Counted from the stretch's first letter, positions 1-8,674 are shown. The stretch is 64,000 nt of DNA from Spirochaetia bacterium (GCA_009885955.1 VFJS01000033.1:1-64000); one strand, 5' to 3'. Notes: generated by a model not told the origin, from the letters alone. A program made the numbers and translations.

Positions 1-107
1 ATGCTTGAGATGAATCCTGTCGGTAAGCCGTATGCCTTAATAGGGCACGTACGGTTTGATGAGGGGCTTCTGGTCGGATGTAGATATCCGACCAGAGTCT
101 ACTCTAT
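1..107 (+). mobile_element. 3' end of a group II intron (domains V and VI); rest lies left of the window
   Basis: Bases 25-57 fold like intron domain V: a lower stem AAGCCGT/ACGGTTT that keeps the AGC catalytic triad with its G-U pair, a CG bulge, and a short upper stem. The loop is TTAATA-like instead of the usual GAAA. Bases 62-107 fold like domain VI, with an 11-bp perfect hairpin (70-80 with 86-96) and a basal GAG/CTC stem. In that stem A101 can bulge as the branch point, seven bases from the expected 3' end at T107. The reverse transcriptase reading frame would lie upstream and cannot be seen. The 3' flank (108-130, AATCCGTGAGCAA) matches one arm of repeat family A, so the intron may have inserted into such a repeat. 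Strand follows the domain order. Confidence 0.62.
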
Positions 108-153
108 TGAGAATCCGTGAGCAAATATTAATGCATGAGCAGATGAAAAAATA

Positions 154-1008
154 ATGAAATTTTTTAAAATAATAGCCCCGGCCCTGCTGATTTTTTTATC
201 CACTGCCGCCATGTCCGGTGAGAAGGAGCTCTTTGACCTGGCAAGGGGATTCTATGCCGGCGGCGAATACTACAGCGCCATTACCGAGGTCATGCGCTAT
301 CAGCACCTTTACCCTTCGGGAAAATATTATCCCGCGTCCCTGCTTCTCATGGGAAAGGCCTATTACCGGGGGGAGAACTACGGGCTCGCTGTCCAGGCAT
401 TTACAACGGGTTTCAGTTCATACAAGGATACTCCCGAAGGCGAGGAATCGCTCTTTCTCCTGGGGAAAGTAAGGCTCCTGGAAGGGTCTCCGTTTTTTGC
501 AGTGAAGACATTGCAGGAATACAGGTATGTATACGGCAAGGGTATTTTTGATGAACCTGCTGCCCTTGACCTCTCCAGGGCCTATGCCCTTATTGCCGAC
601 TTTGACCTTGCCCTTGAAGGAATTAAAAAATACAGAGAGGGCTACCCTTCGGGAAAACTGGGGGATGATGCCCTTGCGCTTGAGAAAATTGTGCAGGATG
701 AGATGAACAGGCCGCAGAAGAGCATTTTGACTGCAATGCTGGGGTCCCTGGCGCTCCCGGGGTTCGGCCATTTTTACACGGGAAATATTGCAAACGGCGC
801 CCTCTCCCTTTTGTCCAATGTCGTGCTGATTTTTCTCACCTACGACGGGTACAGGAGCGGGAACAGGCCCCAGATGTTCTTTTTCGGGCTCACGGAATTT
901 ATTTTCTACCAGTATTCCCTGGCCGGCGCCGCATACAGCGTCCAGGAATATAACAGCAGGGAACCTTACTATAAAAGGGTGAGGCTCGGGATCACGGCCG
1001 GTTTTTAG
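154..1008 (+). CDS. Secreted TPR-like protein with C-terminal membrane segments
   Basis: A 284-residue protein with an N-terminal signal peptide (residues 1-21). Residues about 22-180 are helical repeats of TPR/Sel1 or outer-membrane-assembly type, recurring around motifs such as YPSGKYYPASLLLMGKAYY and YPSGKLGDDAL. Residues about 190-260 contain a segment LPGFGHFYTGN followed by hydrophobic stretches. A similar LPGLGQ/YYGN segment appears in the secreted proteins at 16476 and 19643, so it may be a shared membrane module. It starts at the first ATG after the intron end and lies 8 bases before the next gene, suggesting an operon with the next two genes. No enzymatic motif is visible; a role as an envelope scaffold is inference. 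Confidence 0.75.
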   Translation: MKFFKIIAPALLIFLSTAAMSGEKELFDLARGFYAGGEYYSAITEVMRYQHLYPSGKYYPASLLLMGKAYYRGENYGLAVQAFTTGFSSYKDTPEGEESLFLLGKVRLLEGSPFFAVKTLQEYRYVYGKGIFDEPAALDLSRAYALIADFDLALEGIKKYREGYPSGKLGDDALALEKIVQDEMNRPQKSILTAMLGSLALPGFGHFYTGNIANGALSLLSNVVLIFLTYDGYRSGNRPQMFFFGLTEFIFYQYSLAGAAYSVQEYNSREPYYKRVRLGITAGF

Positions 1009-1016
1009 GCAGAATT

Positions 1017-1592
1017 ATGAGAAACCACCGGTATTCAGTTAAAAGTTCACTAATCCTGATTCTTTTATTCATCAATTGCTTCAATAAAATCGATAATTTA
1101 ATGTACGTACCTGAAACGGTGCATGACGGATTCATCATTCAGAAGAGGGTAAAAAATCTTGATATTGCAGGGAGCCTTGATTTCATCAGGGACAGGGAAT
1201 ATCCGCTCTATATGGTTCTGAAGGCCTGCGTGAAGAAGATACAGTACAGCCCCTATTTTTACACCAGGAGCTATCCTTTTTATGATGAGATCAATGTGTC
1301 GGAATTCTCCCTGGAAAGGGGAAATGCCCATGCCGCATCGGTTATTATCCATGAGCTCATTCATGTGATGTTTCAGAAAATTCGCAATGATAAGGGGATC
1401 CGGGAGAGTTTGATAGGGGATTTCATTGCGGGGAAAGGGCTCGATTACGGCGGCCTGGTTAGGATGAGCAGCCGGGAGGAGGAGGCCTTTGCCTACAGGG
1501 CTCAGCTTGCCTTCCTTGACAGGCACGGGTCTGAAAGGGACAGGCTTTACCAGAGGCTCCGTATGGAGAAACTGGGGATACAGCATGATTAA
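1017..1592 (+). CDS. Lipoprotein with HExxH zinc-protease-like motif
   Basis: A 191-residue protein. Residues 1-21 form a lipoprotein signal with the lipobox LFIN-C21. Residues 112-116 read HELIH, the HExxH zinc-binding motif of gluzincin-type metalloproteases, and a later acidic stretch (REEEAFAYR, residues 153-161) could supply the third zinc ligand. The rest does not match a family I recognise. The protein is smaller than most M48 peptidases and lacks their membrane helices. It is probably anchored to a membrane facing the periplasm or exterior. It sits between the TPR protein and the next unknown gene with short gaps (8 and 11 bases), so co-transcription is likely. Peptidase activity is inferred from the motif only. 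Confidence 0.65.
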   Translation: MRNHRYSVKSSLILILLFINCFNKIDNLMYVPETVHDGFIIQKRVKNLDIAGSLDFIRDREYPLYMVLKACVKKIQYSPYFYTRSYPFYDEINVSEFSLERGNAHAASVIIHELIHVMFQKIRNDKGIRESLIGDFIAGKGLDYGGLVRMSSREEEAFAYRAQLAFLDRHGSERDRLYQRLRMEKLGIQHD

Positions 1593-1603
1593 CAGGGAGC
1601 AGC

Positions 1604-2251
1604 ATGGCCGGTTTAAGACAGAGGAATGACACCAGCGCCTTTAACAGGAGGATGGAGAGCGGCTTAATTGACTTTGACCTCCTCCTGAAGATACATGACC
1701 TTGAGACCGCGGCAATGATGATCCTTGAGAGCACCTATGGTGAAAGCGATTTTATGCGCCAGGATGCCCTTGACAAACTGCTGAATTTCATCTATTTCAA
1801 GATTCAGACCGGCTATGTTCATATTGTCAGCATGGCCTATCCCACGAAGAGGATGATGGACAGGGAACTGGAGGATAAACTGGTGGAACTCATCAACATC
1901 CACCTCTACCCCGAGATTGTGCTGAAGCTGCTTAAGACTTTTTCAAGGAACATCAACGAGTCCGATTTGAACCTTTTCCTTGCCAATTTAATCAATTCAG
2001 AGGATATTATCCGGTCGATATATGATACCTATGTCCTTGTGAAAAAGGATATATTCATAACCGATCCCGAGAGGAGGGGGCTGAACGTCAAGAGGCTTCA
2101 GCAGTTTTCAAAAAAATCGGACCTCAAGCTTTCATCCCCCCTTGACACTGCTGCCAGGTTTAAATACATACTTGAATTTTTTGCGATTAAGCAGGATGTG
2201 AGAAGCATATACAGGAAAGAGGACCTGGTTTTATCGGGCAGAGTGGATTAA
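1604..2251 (+). CDS. Uncharacterised helical cytoplasmic protein
   Basis: A 215-residue protein with no signal peptide or membrane segment and a largely helical, charged composition. An AGGGAG ribosome-binding site stands just before the ATG. I do not recognise the family. It is the last gene of the three-gene plus-strand group that starts at 154 and is followed by a convergent minus-strand pair. Its composition (many Leu, Ile, Asp and Lys residues, few Cys) fits a soluble structural or regulatory protein, but no function can be assigned. Confidence 0.6.
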   Translation: MAGLRQRNDTSAFNRRMESGLIDFDLLLKIHDLETAAMMILESTYGESDFMRQDALDKLLNFIYFKIQTGYVHIVSMAYPTKRMMDRELEDKLVELINIHLYPEIVLKLLKTFSRNINESDLNLFLANLINSEDIIRSIYDTYVLVKKDIFITDPERRGLNVKRLQQFSKKSDLKLSSPLDTAARFKYILEFFAIKQDVRSIYRKEDLVLSGRVD

Positions 2252-2274
2252 CGGACACATGTAAAATTTCACTT

Positions 2275-2733
2275 TTACCGCCGGATGCCGGGAATTTTTT
2301 CTGTTACGCTGTCCGGGTTGCGATCTATCTCCTTCACATTGATGTTAACATACCGTTTTGAATCTTCATAATTATGATTGTTATATGCCGGCCGGTATGT
2401 CCTGATGAGCCAGAAAAGTATATCCTCTATATCCTTGTATCCTGTGTCAACTTCGGTATACCGGTAATGCAGGGTTCCGGGGGGATATTTTTCGAATAGG
2501 GCCTTGTATTTTGAAAATTCCGGGTCCATTGCCTTTTTCAGCCCGGTCTGAAGGCCGTCCCTCCAGCAGTTGAAGAAGAACAGGTGTTCCATGTTGTTTT
2601 TTACCTGGTGCGACAGGCATATGATCCCTGCCAGGTGGGGGAGAATTTTCATGGCAGTGTATTTATCATATTTATAATATGGCGACCATGCAATGATATA
2701 ATAGCTGTCTCTGCCGTTTATCTGCTTTTTCAT
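2275..2733 (-). CDS. Uncharacterised protein coupled to the LonSB gene
   Basis: A 152-residue soluble protein of unknown family. It contains aromatic-rich stretches (SYYIIAWSPYYKYDKY near the N-terminus, and an HLFFFNCW segment). Its start codon overlaps the stop codon of the upstream LonSB-domain gene (ATGA-type overlap, 2730-2733), so the two are probably translationally coupled and may act together. The 3' end converges on the plus-strand gene ending at 2251. No catalytic motif is apparent. Confidence 0.6.
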   Translation of the reverse strand: MKKQINGRDSYYIIAWSPYYKYDKYTAMKILPHLAGIICLSHQVKNNMEHLFFFNCWRDGLQTGLKKAMDPEFSKYKALFEKYPPGTLHYRYTEVDTGYKDIEDILFWLIRTYRPAYNNHNYEDSKRYVNINVKEIDRNPDSVTEKIPGIRR

Positions 2734-3320
2734 GAGCTGCTCTTTTTTAACGTGAGTTCTTTGATGATCCTGTTTATGATTTTAAGCAGGTTTTTTCCTC
2801 TTTTTTCGATATTCAGCTCCCGGTAAAGGCTGTAACGCTCCCTGAAGTTCAATACAAAATAATTTGTTATGAAATCGGTCAACTGATTAATATTTACGAT
2901 ATAATTGAGGAGATTAATCAGTTTATCCGATTCATGTATATTGATTACAAAAATAAGCTCCTGGGTCTTTTTCCGGAGATTATCTGAAAGATCTTTCATA
3001 ACATCTGAAGTGTCGCTGATTATCTCGTATTCGGCATATTTATAATGATCAATTTTTTTTATCTTTGTCCTGAAAAGGCCCTTGAGGCTGAATTTTATGG
3101 AACTCTCGGCGCCGGTTATATTGACAACTTCAGAGAGTGTGGCCAGCCTGTTTTTGTGGAATATGATATCAAGGATCGATTTTACAGGAAATGCCAGTAC
3201 CCTGTCCCCTTTTTTTATTTTTTTTATTGAATCGGACTCCCTGATGAGTATATTAATTTCGCAGTAGGGGAATATAATCTTTTTTTTCAGATAAAAAATA
3301 TTTGTATTTTCTGTTTCCAT
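2730..3320 (-). CDS. Stand-alone Lon N-terminal (substrate-binding) domain protein
   Basis: A 196-residue protein whose residues about 5-110 resemble the Lon substrate-binding (PUA-like) domain: an opening strand with the IIFPYCEINILIRES pattern, then a GD-V segment and a later strand around SLKGLFRTKIKKI that matches the V-x-G-x-x-R-x-x-I pattern of the family. The AAA+ ATPase and protease parts of Lon are absent. Such free LonSB proteins are known but mostly uncharacterised, and a role in substrate recognition is inference. The C-terminal half is helical, like the linker in Lon. It is the first gene of a two-gene minus-strand unit overlapping its partner by four bases. Confidence 0.65.
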   Translation of the reverse strand: METENTNIFYLKKKIIFPYCEINILIRESDSIKKIKKGDRVLAFPVKSILDIIFHKNRLATLSEVVNITGAESSIKFSLKGLFRTKIKKIDHYKYAEYEIISDTSDVMKDLSDNLRKKTQELIFVINIHESDKLINLLNYIVNINQLTDFITNYFVLNFRERYSLYRELNIEKRGKNLLKIINRIIKELTLKKSSS

Positions 3321-3487
3321 AGGATATTATTCAAAATAATTTGCTGAATGCCCTGTAAAATATATAAAAAAAAGATTGTAATATTTGTCAATATGTATAT
3401 AATGTAATTAATGTTACCTGGAATAATTAATACAGGCGGTTTGAATAAAAAGGGACATTTAAAATTTTAGTAATACAGGATAAAATT

Positions 3488-3820
3488 ATGGATAATGATG
3501 ATAAAAGAAAATTTGAAAGATTGCCGTCTGATATAAAATCCGAGGTCCATTTTGATGATGGCATGACTTACAGCAAATCGGTGGACATAAGCAAGGGCGG
3601 CCTGTTTATTTCGACTCCTGAACCACTCCATGTGGGGAGTGAAGTAAGCCTTTCCCTTCAGATACCGGGTGAAGAATCGGTGGATATCAAGGGCGTGGTT
3701 AAATGGGTGAGGGAGAGCGTTGATATCACCAGAGATGAAAGCGATAAAATCGGCATGGGTATCGAATTTGTAAACCTGTCTCAGAAAGAACAGGAGCGGT
3801 TGAAAAAGGTTTCCAAATAG
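3488..3820 (+). CDS. PilZ domain protein
   Basis: A 110-residue single-domain protein. The c-di-GMP-binding signature is intact: R7-x-x-x-R11 near the N-terminus and D33-x-S35-x-x-G38 (DISKGG). The remaining strands, including the VVKWVR and GMGIEFVNLS segments, follow the usual PilZ beta barrel. The protein should be a soluble c-di-GMP receptor acting through a partner protein. An AGGA site precedes the ATG. It stands alone between two divergently or convergently placed unknown genes, so its target is not evident. An HD-GYP protein, a possible c-di-GMP hydrolase, is encoded later in the window at 60231. Confidence 0.9.
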   Translation: MDNDDKRKFERLPSDIKSEVHFDDGMTYSKSVDISKGGLFISTPEPLHVGSEVSLSLQIPGEESVDIKGVVKWVRESVDITRDESDKIGMGIEFVNLSQKEQERLKKVSK

Positions 3821-3839
3821 GGGTTCCCTCAGTTATCTT

Positions 3840-5198
3840 TCAGGCCTTCATGCCCGATGATTTTCCAATGGACATGATCAGGTAGGAGCCGTACGGCGTA
3901 AGGTTTTCCCCCTGTTTCATGTATATCCTTTTGATAATATAGGCGCAGGCGAATTTCTTGAAATCCTGGCTTTTTATAATTTTGAAGACGGGCATAAATT
4001 TTATCTCAAAATACGTTGCAAAAAGATTTGTAATGAAATCCTGATGCCTGTCTTTGTTTTCGCTGAAAAACTTCTCAAAAGAGATCTTCCTGTTATTATA
4101 AAGATATTTTTCCGACAGTGATTTTGTACTGAAATTATCACCTGACAGCCCTTCAACCAGGCCGGTGATGATTCCGTTATAATCAGAGCCTGCGAAACCT
4201 CCGGCGCCCGGAGTGAATGCATCGTAAAGCACCCTGATCTTATCCGGAAAAGTATCCTTTTCGTATCGCGCCAGGGAGTGCCGCTCTTCATTAAATATAT
4301 CTTCTATTATTTTATCAATCATTCCTCCATATTGCCTGCCGAAGGGGGTCATGAGCATCTTATCGTGAAATTCCTTAACCTGCCTGTTCTGAGGCTGGGC
4401 AAGGGCGGCGCTTTTTTTTGCCTGTTCCGCCTTTTCTGTTGTCTGCATCCGTGACATCCGGAACGCGGCTTCATCAAGTTTTCTGGAAATATTATTGGCG
4501 CGCTCTTTTATGTCTTTCAAAAGGAGCCAGGACTTTTTGGTAATAAGGAGATTATTGCTTTTTGTGAAGCTCCGGTCTGCAAAGAAATATTTCACGTAGG
4601 TTCTGTCGTTCGACCAATCGGGCTGATTTGAAAGAAGTATAAATGCGTCATGAAGGGATGCCGCTATCATACCGTGCTGGATTTTTGATGATATGAGGGT
4701 CCTGTCATTTGTAAGGTCCGAATACTGGCTTACATGGTTCCTTACCTCACTGATTGGAATTGCCGTTGTCAGGTTTGCCTTGTTCATGTTGATATTGTAG
4801 TTCTGGGTCTGGTTGGCGAGCCTGTTTTCCACCAGTGTCCGGATGTTAATATAGGATGAAATATTATAGGGGTACGAGGTCTCTGAGAATATATTCGATA
4901 TATATTCGGCATCGAGGTCCTTCAGTCCCTTGGACGCAATGTTCAGGATTTTCGAAAGGGCCTGTATATCCACCAGGAGATCAATAACTTCATTTATCTG
5001 GGTTCCGTTGAGGGAATATTTGAAGTTAATAAGGCTGCCCAGCTTTGTTTCAGTGAGAATGTCTCCATAATCGGCAATTTTATTTATTATTTTGCTGAAA
5101 TCGTTGCCGTCTACAAACTGCGATAGGTGGTCAATATCAATGCTGATTATGTCTGTTTTCGGTATTTCATCTGCCATTTGTTTTTCCAATGATGACAT
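3840..5198 (-). CDS. Uncharacterised cytoplasmic protein, 452 residues
   Basis: A large soluble protein with no signal peptide or membrane helix. It is rich in charged helices; residues 225-275 look coiled-coil-like (MQTTEKAEQAKKSAA). A Gly-rich turn (TPGAGGFAGSDYNG) lies near residue 335. I do not recognise the family. The gene is convergent with the PilZ gene (20-base gap) and divergent from the sensor gene at 5481, with an AT-rich 280-base gap between them that probably holds both promoters. Confidence 0.6.
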   Translation of the reverse strand: MSSLEKQMADEIPKTDIISIDIDHLSQFVDGNDFSKIINKIADYGDILTETKLGSLINFKYSLNGTQINEVIDLLVDIQALSKILNIASKGLKDLDAEYISNIFSETSYPYNISSYINIRTLVENRLANQTQNYNINMNKANLTTAIPISEVRNHVSQYSDLTNDRTLISSKIQHGMIAASLHDAFILLSNQPDWSNDRTYVKYFFADRSFTKSNNLLITKKSWLLLKDIKERANNISRKLDEAAFRMSRMQTTEKAEQAKKSAALAQPQNRQVKEFHDKMLMTPFGRQYGGMIDKIIEDIFNEERHSLARYEKDTFPDKIRVLYDAFTPGAGGFAGSDYNGIITGLVEGLSGDNFSTKSLSEKYLYNNRKISFEKFFSENKDRHQDFITNLFATYFEIKFMPVFKIIKSQDFKKFACAYIIKRIYMKQGENLTPYGSYLIMSIGKSSGMKA

Positions 5199-5480
5199 AA
5201 TAATTAATTTTTTAAGATATGTAAATAAAAAAATATTTTTATTTTATTGACTTTTTAATTTTTGTGTATAATTTATTGACTATATACCTTTCATCGGATA
5301 ATTATGTTTATGATCGGTATTTTACGCAAATCCAGAAAATAACGGTTTCATTATTTACATCCATTTACCGGATTTACGGGGAGTTTTACACTAATGTTCC
5401 CATTATCAGGGATGATGGTATGCACAGCCCGATTAATTGGATCTGCAATATAACCATATTGTTATTAAATAGAGGATTTC

Positions 5481-7493
5481 ATGACCAGGAAACCAAACGC
5501 TAATATTTTAATGGTTGAGGATGATTTATCTTCCGGCGATCTGCTCAGAAAAATATTGGAGAAATTTGATTACAACATAGTGGGGCTAGTCGATTCCGGT
5601 GAGGAGGCCATAGTAAAGGCCAGGGAGCTGAAACCTGATTTAATCCTGATGGATATTACTCTGAGCGGTAAAATTGACGGTATTGAAGCCGCTGAAATAA
5701 TCGGAAAAGAATTGAATATCCCCTTTATCTACATAACCGGCTGGTCTGAAGACTCCGTATTTAACCGGGCAAAAAAAACCATGCCGCTGGGATTCATTCT
5801 GAAACCCTTTAACAGCCATATCATAAAAACGAGCATAGACCTTGCCCTGTACAAGTTTACCGCAGAAGAAAAATTGAGGGAGAGCGAAAAAAGAAACAGC
5901 GAGATTCTTTCCTACATACCCGACATCATGTTTAAGCTGAATAAAGACGGCTCTTTTATAGACAAAAAGGACCGGGAGATGGCCAAAAATATATGGCCTT
6001 CGAAGGTATCGGATAAGGCGATGCAGTTCATAGTTGATGCCCTGCAGAGCAACGAGCTCAAGTTGTTTGATTATTTCCTGAAAAAGAGCGAGGAATTGAA
6101 GTATTACGAGGCCAGGATTATGAGCGCGTCGGAGGATGCGGTACTTGTCATAGTCCGTGACATGACTGAGAAAAAAAATGCCGAGTTGAAGCTGAGGGAG
6201 CACATGGAGACACTGGAGTCCGAGGTTGAGGACCGGACAAAAACGCTCACCATGATAAATGACAACCTGAAGGTCTTCAGCCATGTCGTGAGCCAGAGCC
6301 CCAATATGGTAATCATTGTCAACAGCGAAGGCATAGTCCAGTATGCCAACGGCAAGTTCCTGGAAATGTCGGGGTACAGCCTGGGTGAAATAGTGGGACT
6401 TGACATCAAGAGGGCCCCCAACCCGATTATTTCAGAGGTCGAGACATGGGAGGAAATAGTTTCCAGGAAAGTATGGACCGGGGAGCTGTACAATATCAGC
6501 AAGTCGGGTACCATCAATTATCAGAAGGCGAAGGTAACGACCCTCAGGGATGACCAGGATAATATTTTGAGCTACCTGATCATCGGAGAGGATATTACAG
6601 AAAAGAAACGCCAGGAGAAGGAGATCGAAAAGGTCAATACCGCTCTTGAGAAGTCACAGGTGAACAAGATAGACCTGGAGATGGACTGGAAGGAGTGGAA
6701 GGAGAAGATGCTGAGCAGGACCATTTCCAGGACCGACAAATCCCTTTTTAAAAACATAAATATCAGTTTTACGCAGGGCGCCGGACTCGGGGCAATGATA
6801 TCCCTCATCGAAGTGCTGGCAACTTCAAAGGAAAAGGCCGATGACAGATACCTTGTGAACGGCAAGCTTTTTGACCTGGTTATGAAAAACGTGGATACTG
6901 CTAAAACGGCCCTGAAGACATTTGCGAACATTGACTGGGTCATATCACATGATTTTGCCCTTGAGACCTTTACCTTTTATGACCTCTATAACTTCATCAG
7001 GGTTGTAATCAAAAAGAGCGAGGAGTTCTGCGGCATAAAAAACCAGAAAATCATCATAAATGATTTTGATCAGAATAACAAAAGTTACCGGGTGAACATC
7101 AACAAGGAGTTTCTCTACAAGGCCCTTTACGAGATGTTGTTGAATTCCATGAAATTTTCACGGAATAACTCCTATATCATTATACTCATAAGTATTGTAA
7201 ACAGGAAAGTGAACATATCAGTCACCAATGAACCTGAGAAAGGTGAGAACGATGTCCTGGGTATACCTGTTGAATACGAGAAACTTATTTTTGAGCCTTT
7301 TTACAGGCTCAGCCGGAATGTCTATGAACAGTACAAGTCGCTTGATTTCGGCATTGGTTTAACGCTTATCGAAAAGGTTGTTGGCAAGCACAAGGGAGAA
7401 GTATTCATAGGGAATATCATTGACCATTCCGATTTGAAAAAGGAACCGGTAACCAAGGTTAATGTCACAATAACACTGCCTGTGATTTCCTGA
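5481..7493 (+). CDS. REC-PAS-PAS-ATPase signalling protein lacking an obvious H-box
   Basis: A 670-residue cytoplasmic protein. Residues 8-120 are a complete receiver domain with acidic pocket D14/D15, phospho-acceptor D58, T86 and K108. Residues about 135-230 form a degenerate PAS-like domain, followed by a coiled coil (about 230-258) and a clear PAS domain (about 262-375). The C-terminus (about 560-668) has histidine-kinase ATPase boxes: an N box (EMLLNS), an F-like segment (LIFEPFYRLSRN) and a G box (FGIGLTLIEKV). Between PAS and ATPase I find no HisKA-type H-box; the only nearby histidine is in VISHDF. It could be an atypical hybrid kinase or a binding-only sensor. A GAGGA site precedes the ATG. 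Confidence 0.8.
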   Translation: MTRKPNANILMVEDDLSSGDLLRKILEKFDYNIVGLVDSGEEAIVKARELKPDLILMDITLSGKIDGIEAAEIIGKELNIPFIYITGWSEDSVFNRAKKTMPLGFILKPFNSHIIKTSIDLALYKFTAEEKLRESEKRNSEILSYIPDIMFKLNKDGSFIDKKDREMAKNIWPSKVSDKAMQFIVDALQSNELKLFDYFLKKSEELKYYEARIMSASEDAVLVIVRDMTEKKNAELKLREHMETLESEVEDRTKTLTMINDNLKVFSHVVSQSPNMVIIVNSEGIVQYANGKFLEMSGYSLGEIVGLDIKRAPNPIISEVETWEEIVSRKVWTGELYNISKSGTINYQKAKVTTLRDDQDNILSYLIIGEDITEKKRQEKEIEKVNTALEKSQVNKIDLEMDWKEWKEKMLSRTISRTDKSLFKNINISFTQGAGLGAMISLIEVLATSKEKADDRYLVNGKLFDLVMKNVDTAKTALKTFANIDWVISHDFALETFTFYDLYNFIRVVIKKSEEFCGIKNQKIIINDFDQNNKSYRVNINKEFLYKALYEMLLNSMKFSRNNSYIIILISIVNRKVNISVTNEPEKGENDVLGIPVEYEKLIFEPFYRLSRNVYEQYKSLDFGIGLTLIEKVVGKHKGEVFIGNIIDHSDLKKEPVTKVNVTITLPVIS

Positions 7494-7530
7494 AAAATAA
7501 GTATTGTTTTGTAACTATCCGGGAATTTTT

Positions 7531-7556
7531 GCCACAGAGTCACGGAGACACAGGGG
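7531..7556. repeat. Dispersed repeat family B, single arm
   Basis: A solitary arm of repeat family B (GCCACAGAGTCACGGAGACA) downstream of the sensor gene. Full inverted-repeat copies are at 46136-46290, 51516-51605 and 63045-63131. No second arm is evident within 100 bases. Confidence 0.6.
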
Positions 7557-7602
7557 TTGATAGGTATCACTATTTTTTTTATCGTTTCAGCCGGGAAGAA
7601 AA

Positions 7603-7716
7603 AAATTGCTCACGGATTAACACGGATAAATAATGATAATATTAAAATTGATTTCAAATATAATAAAGGCACCTCAAGCAATCCGTGAATATCAGTGTGA
7701 ATCCGTGAGCAATTAT
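7603..7716. repeat. Dispersed inverted repeat family A
   Basis: Left arm AATTGCTCACGGATTAACAC (from about 7604) and right arm ATCCGTGAGCAATTATTT (7701-7718) are inverted copies that bracket an AT-rich centre. Extra half-sites (CACGGAT, ATCCGTG) lie inside each arm. A second copy is at 42969-43072 and a half copy follows the intron end at 108-130. With the single B arm at 7531 it fills the gap between the sensor gene and the 4-OT-like gene. Confidence 0.75.
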
Positions 7717-7761
7717 TTATAACTGAGTAATTATCAATTTTTCAATATACAGGAGTATCAT

Positions 7762-7944
7762 ATGCCTTATGTAAACGTAAAAGTTGCCGGGAATCTTTCC
7801 GCCGGCCAGAAAAAAGAGATTGCCAGGGGGATATCAGAGACCCTGTTCAAAGTCGCAGGAAAGGACCCCGGCACCACGTATATTGTTTTTGAGGAGATAA
7901 GCAGAGAAAACTGGGCCGTAGGGGAAAGACTCCTTTCAGAATAA
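7762..7944 (+). CDS. 4-oxalocrotonate tautomerase family protein
   Basis: A 60-residue protein of tautomerase-superfamily length. The residue after the initiator Met is Pro, the catalytic base of the family once Met is removed. The beta-alpha-beta pattern (PYVNVKVAG, then a KKEIARGISETLFKVAG helix, then TYIVFEEIS) fits the family. The two arginines that bind the carboxylates of 2-hydroxymuconate in classical 4-OT (positions 11 and 39 of the mature enzyme) do not appear, so the substrate is probably different. A good AGGAG site precedes the ATG. The ABC exporter genes follow 58 bases later, which may place it in the same transcript. Confidence 0.85.
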   Translation: MPYVNVKVAGNLSAGQKKEIARGISETLFKVAGKDPGTTYIVFEEISRENWAVGERLLSE

Positions 7945-8002
7945 TCATCGCGAAATTTTTTTTACGACTTCATGAACAGATGCCAGAAAAACGGATATTG
8001 AA

Positions 8003-8674
8003 ATGCTGCTTTCCATAGAACATGTTACAAAGAGGTACAAACTGGGAGATGAAAAGAGGGAGGTCCTTTCGGACCTCAGCTTTTCCATTGACAGGGGGCA
8101 GATCGTATCAATAAGCGGAAAATCGGGGTGCGGGAAGTCGACCCTCCTCAATGTCATATCGGGCATAGCTTCGCCTGACAGCGGCAAGGTGTCCTTTAAC
8201 GGCAGGAGGATCAGGTACCTGCTTGATTTTTCCCTCTCAAGGAGAAGAAACCGCGAGTTCGGATTTATCTTCCAGACCTTCAAGCTGCTGGATAACGAGA
8301 CTGTCCTGGCCAATGCACTGCTCCCGGCAAGAATTAAAGGCGACCTCACAAGGGAGACAAAGGATTATCTCATGGAGACTCTGGGAAGACTCAGGATCTA
8401 CAAGTTCAGGAACACCAGGGTAGGACTTCTCTCAGGCGGGCAGAAACAGAGGGTGGCCATCGCGCGGGCCCTTGTGAACAGGCCATCCCTGATCCTTGCC
8501 GATGAGCCCACTGCCAACCTTGACGGGAAGACTTCCATGGAAATATTTTCCATCCTGGAGGATCTCAAGAAGGAGGGGAAGGCTATTATACTGGTAACCC
8601 ACGAGGAGTACATGTTCAAAAGGTCCGATGCCGTTTATTTCATGGACAAGGGTAAGCTGGAAGAGATGAAATGA
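8003..8674 (+). CDS. ABC transporter ATP-binding protein, LolD/MacB type
   Basis: A 223-residue ATPase. Walker A is GKSGCGKST (about residues 38-46), the signature is LSGGQKQRVAIARAL, and Walker B is LILADEPTANLD. The 223-residue length and the QKQR signature place it with the MacB/LolD/FtsE group that powers lipoprotein release, substrate extrusion or mechanotransmission. It overlaps the permease gene that follows by four bases (ATGA), as expected for a two-component exporter. Which substrate is moved cannot be read from the sequence. Confidence 0.92.
   Translation: MLLSIEHVTKRYKLGDEKREVLSDLSFSIDRGQIVSISGKSGCGKSTLLNVISGIASPDSGKVSFNGRRIRYLLDFSLSRRRNREFGFIFQTFKLLDNETVLANALLPARIKGDLTRETKDYLMETLGRLRIYKFRNTRVGLLSGGQKQRVAIARALVNRPSLILADEPTANLDGKTSMEIFSILEDLKKEGKAIILVTHEEYMFKRSDAVYFMDKGKLEEMK

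Noticed and set aside
5264-5503. A 79-codon plus-strand frame before the sensor gene
   Set aside because: It starts at GTG without a ribosome-binding site, lies in AT-rich promoter DNA, overlaps the sensor start and shows no protein-like pattern.
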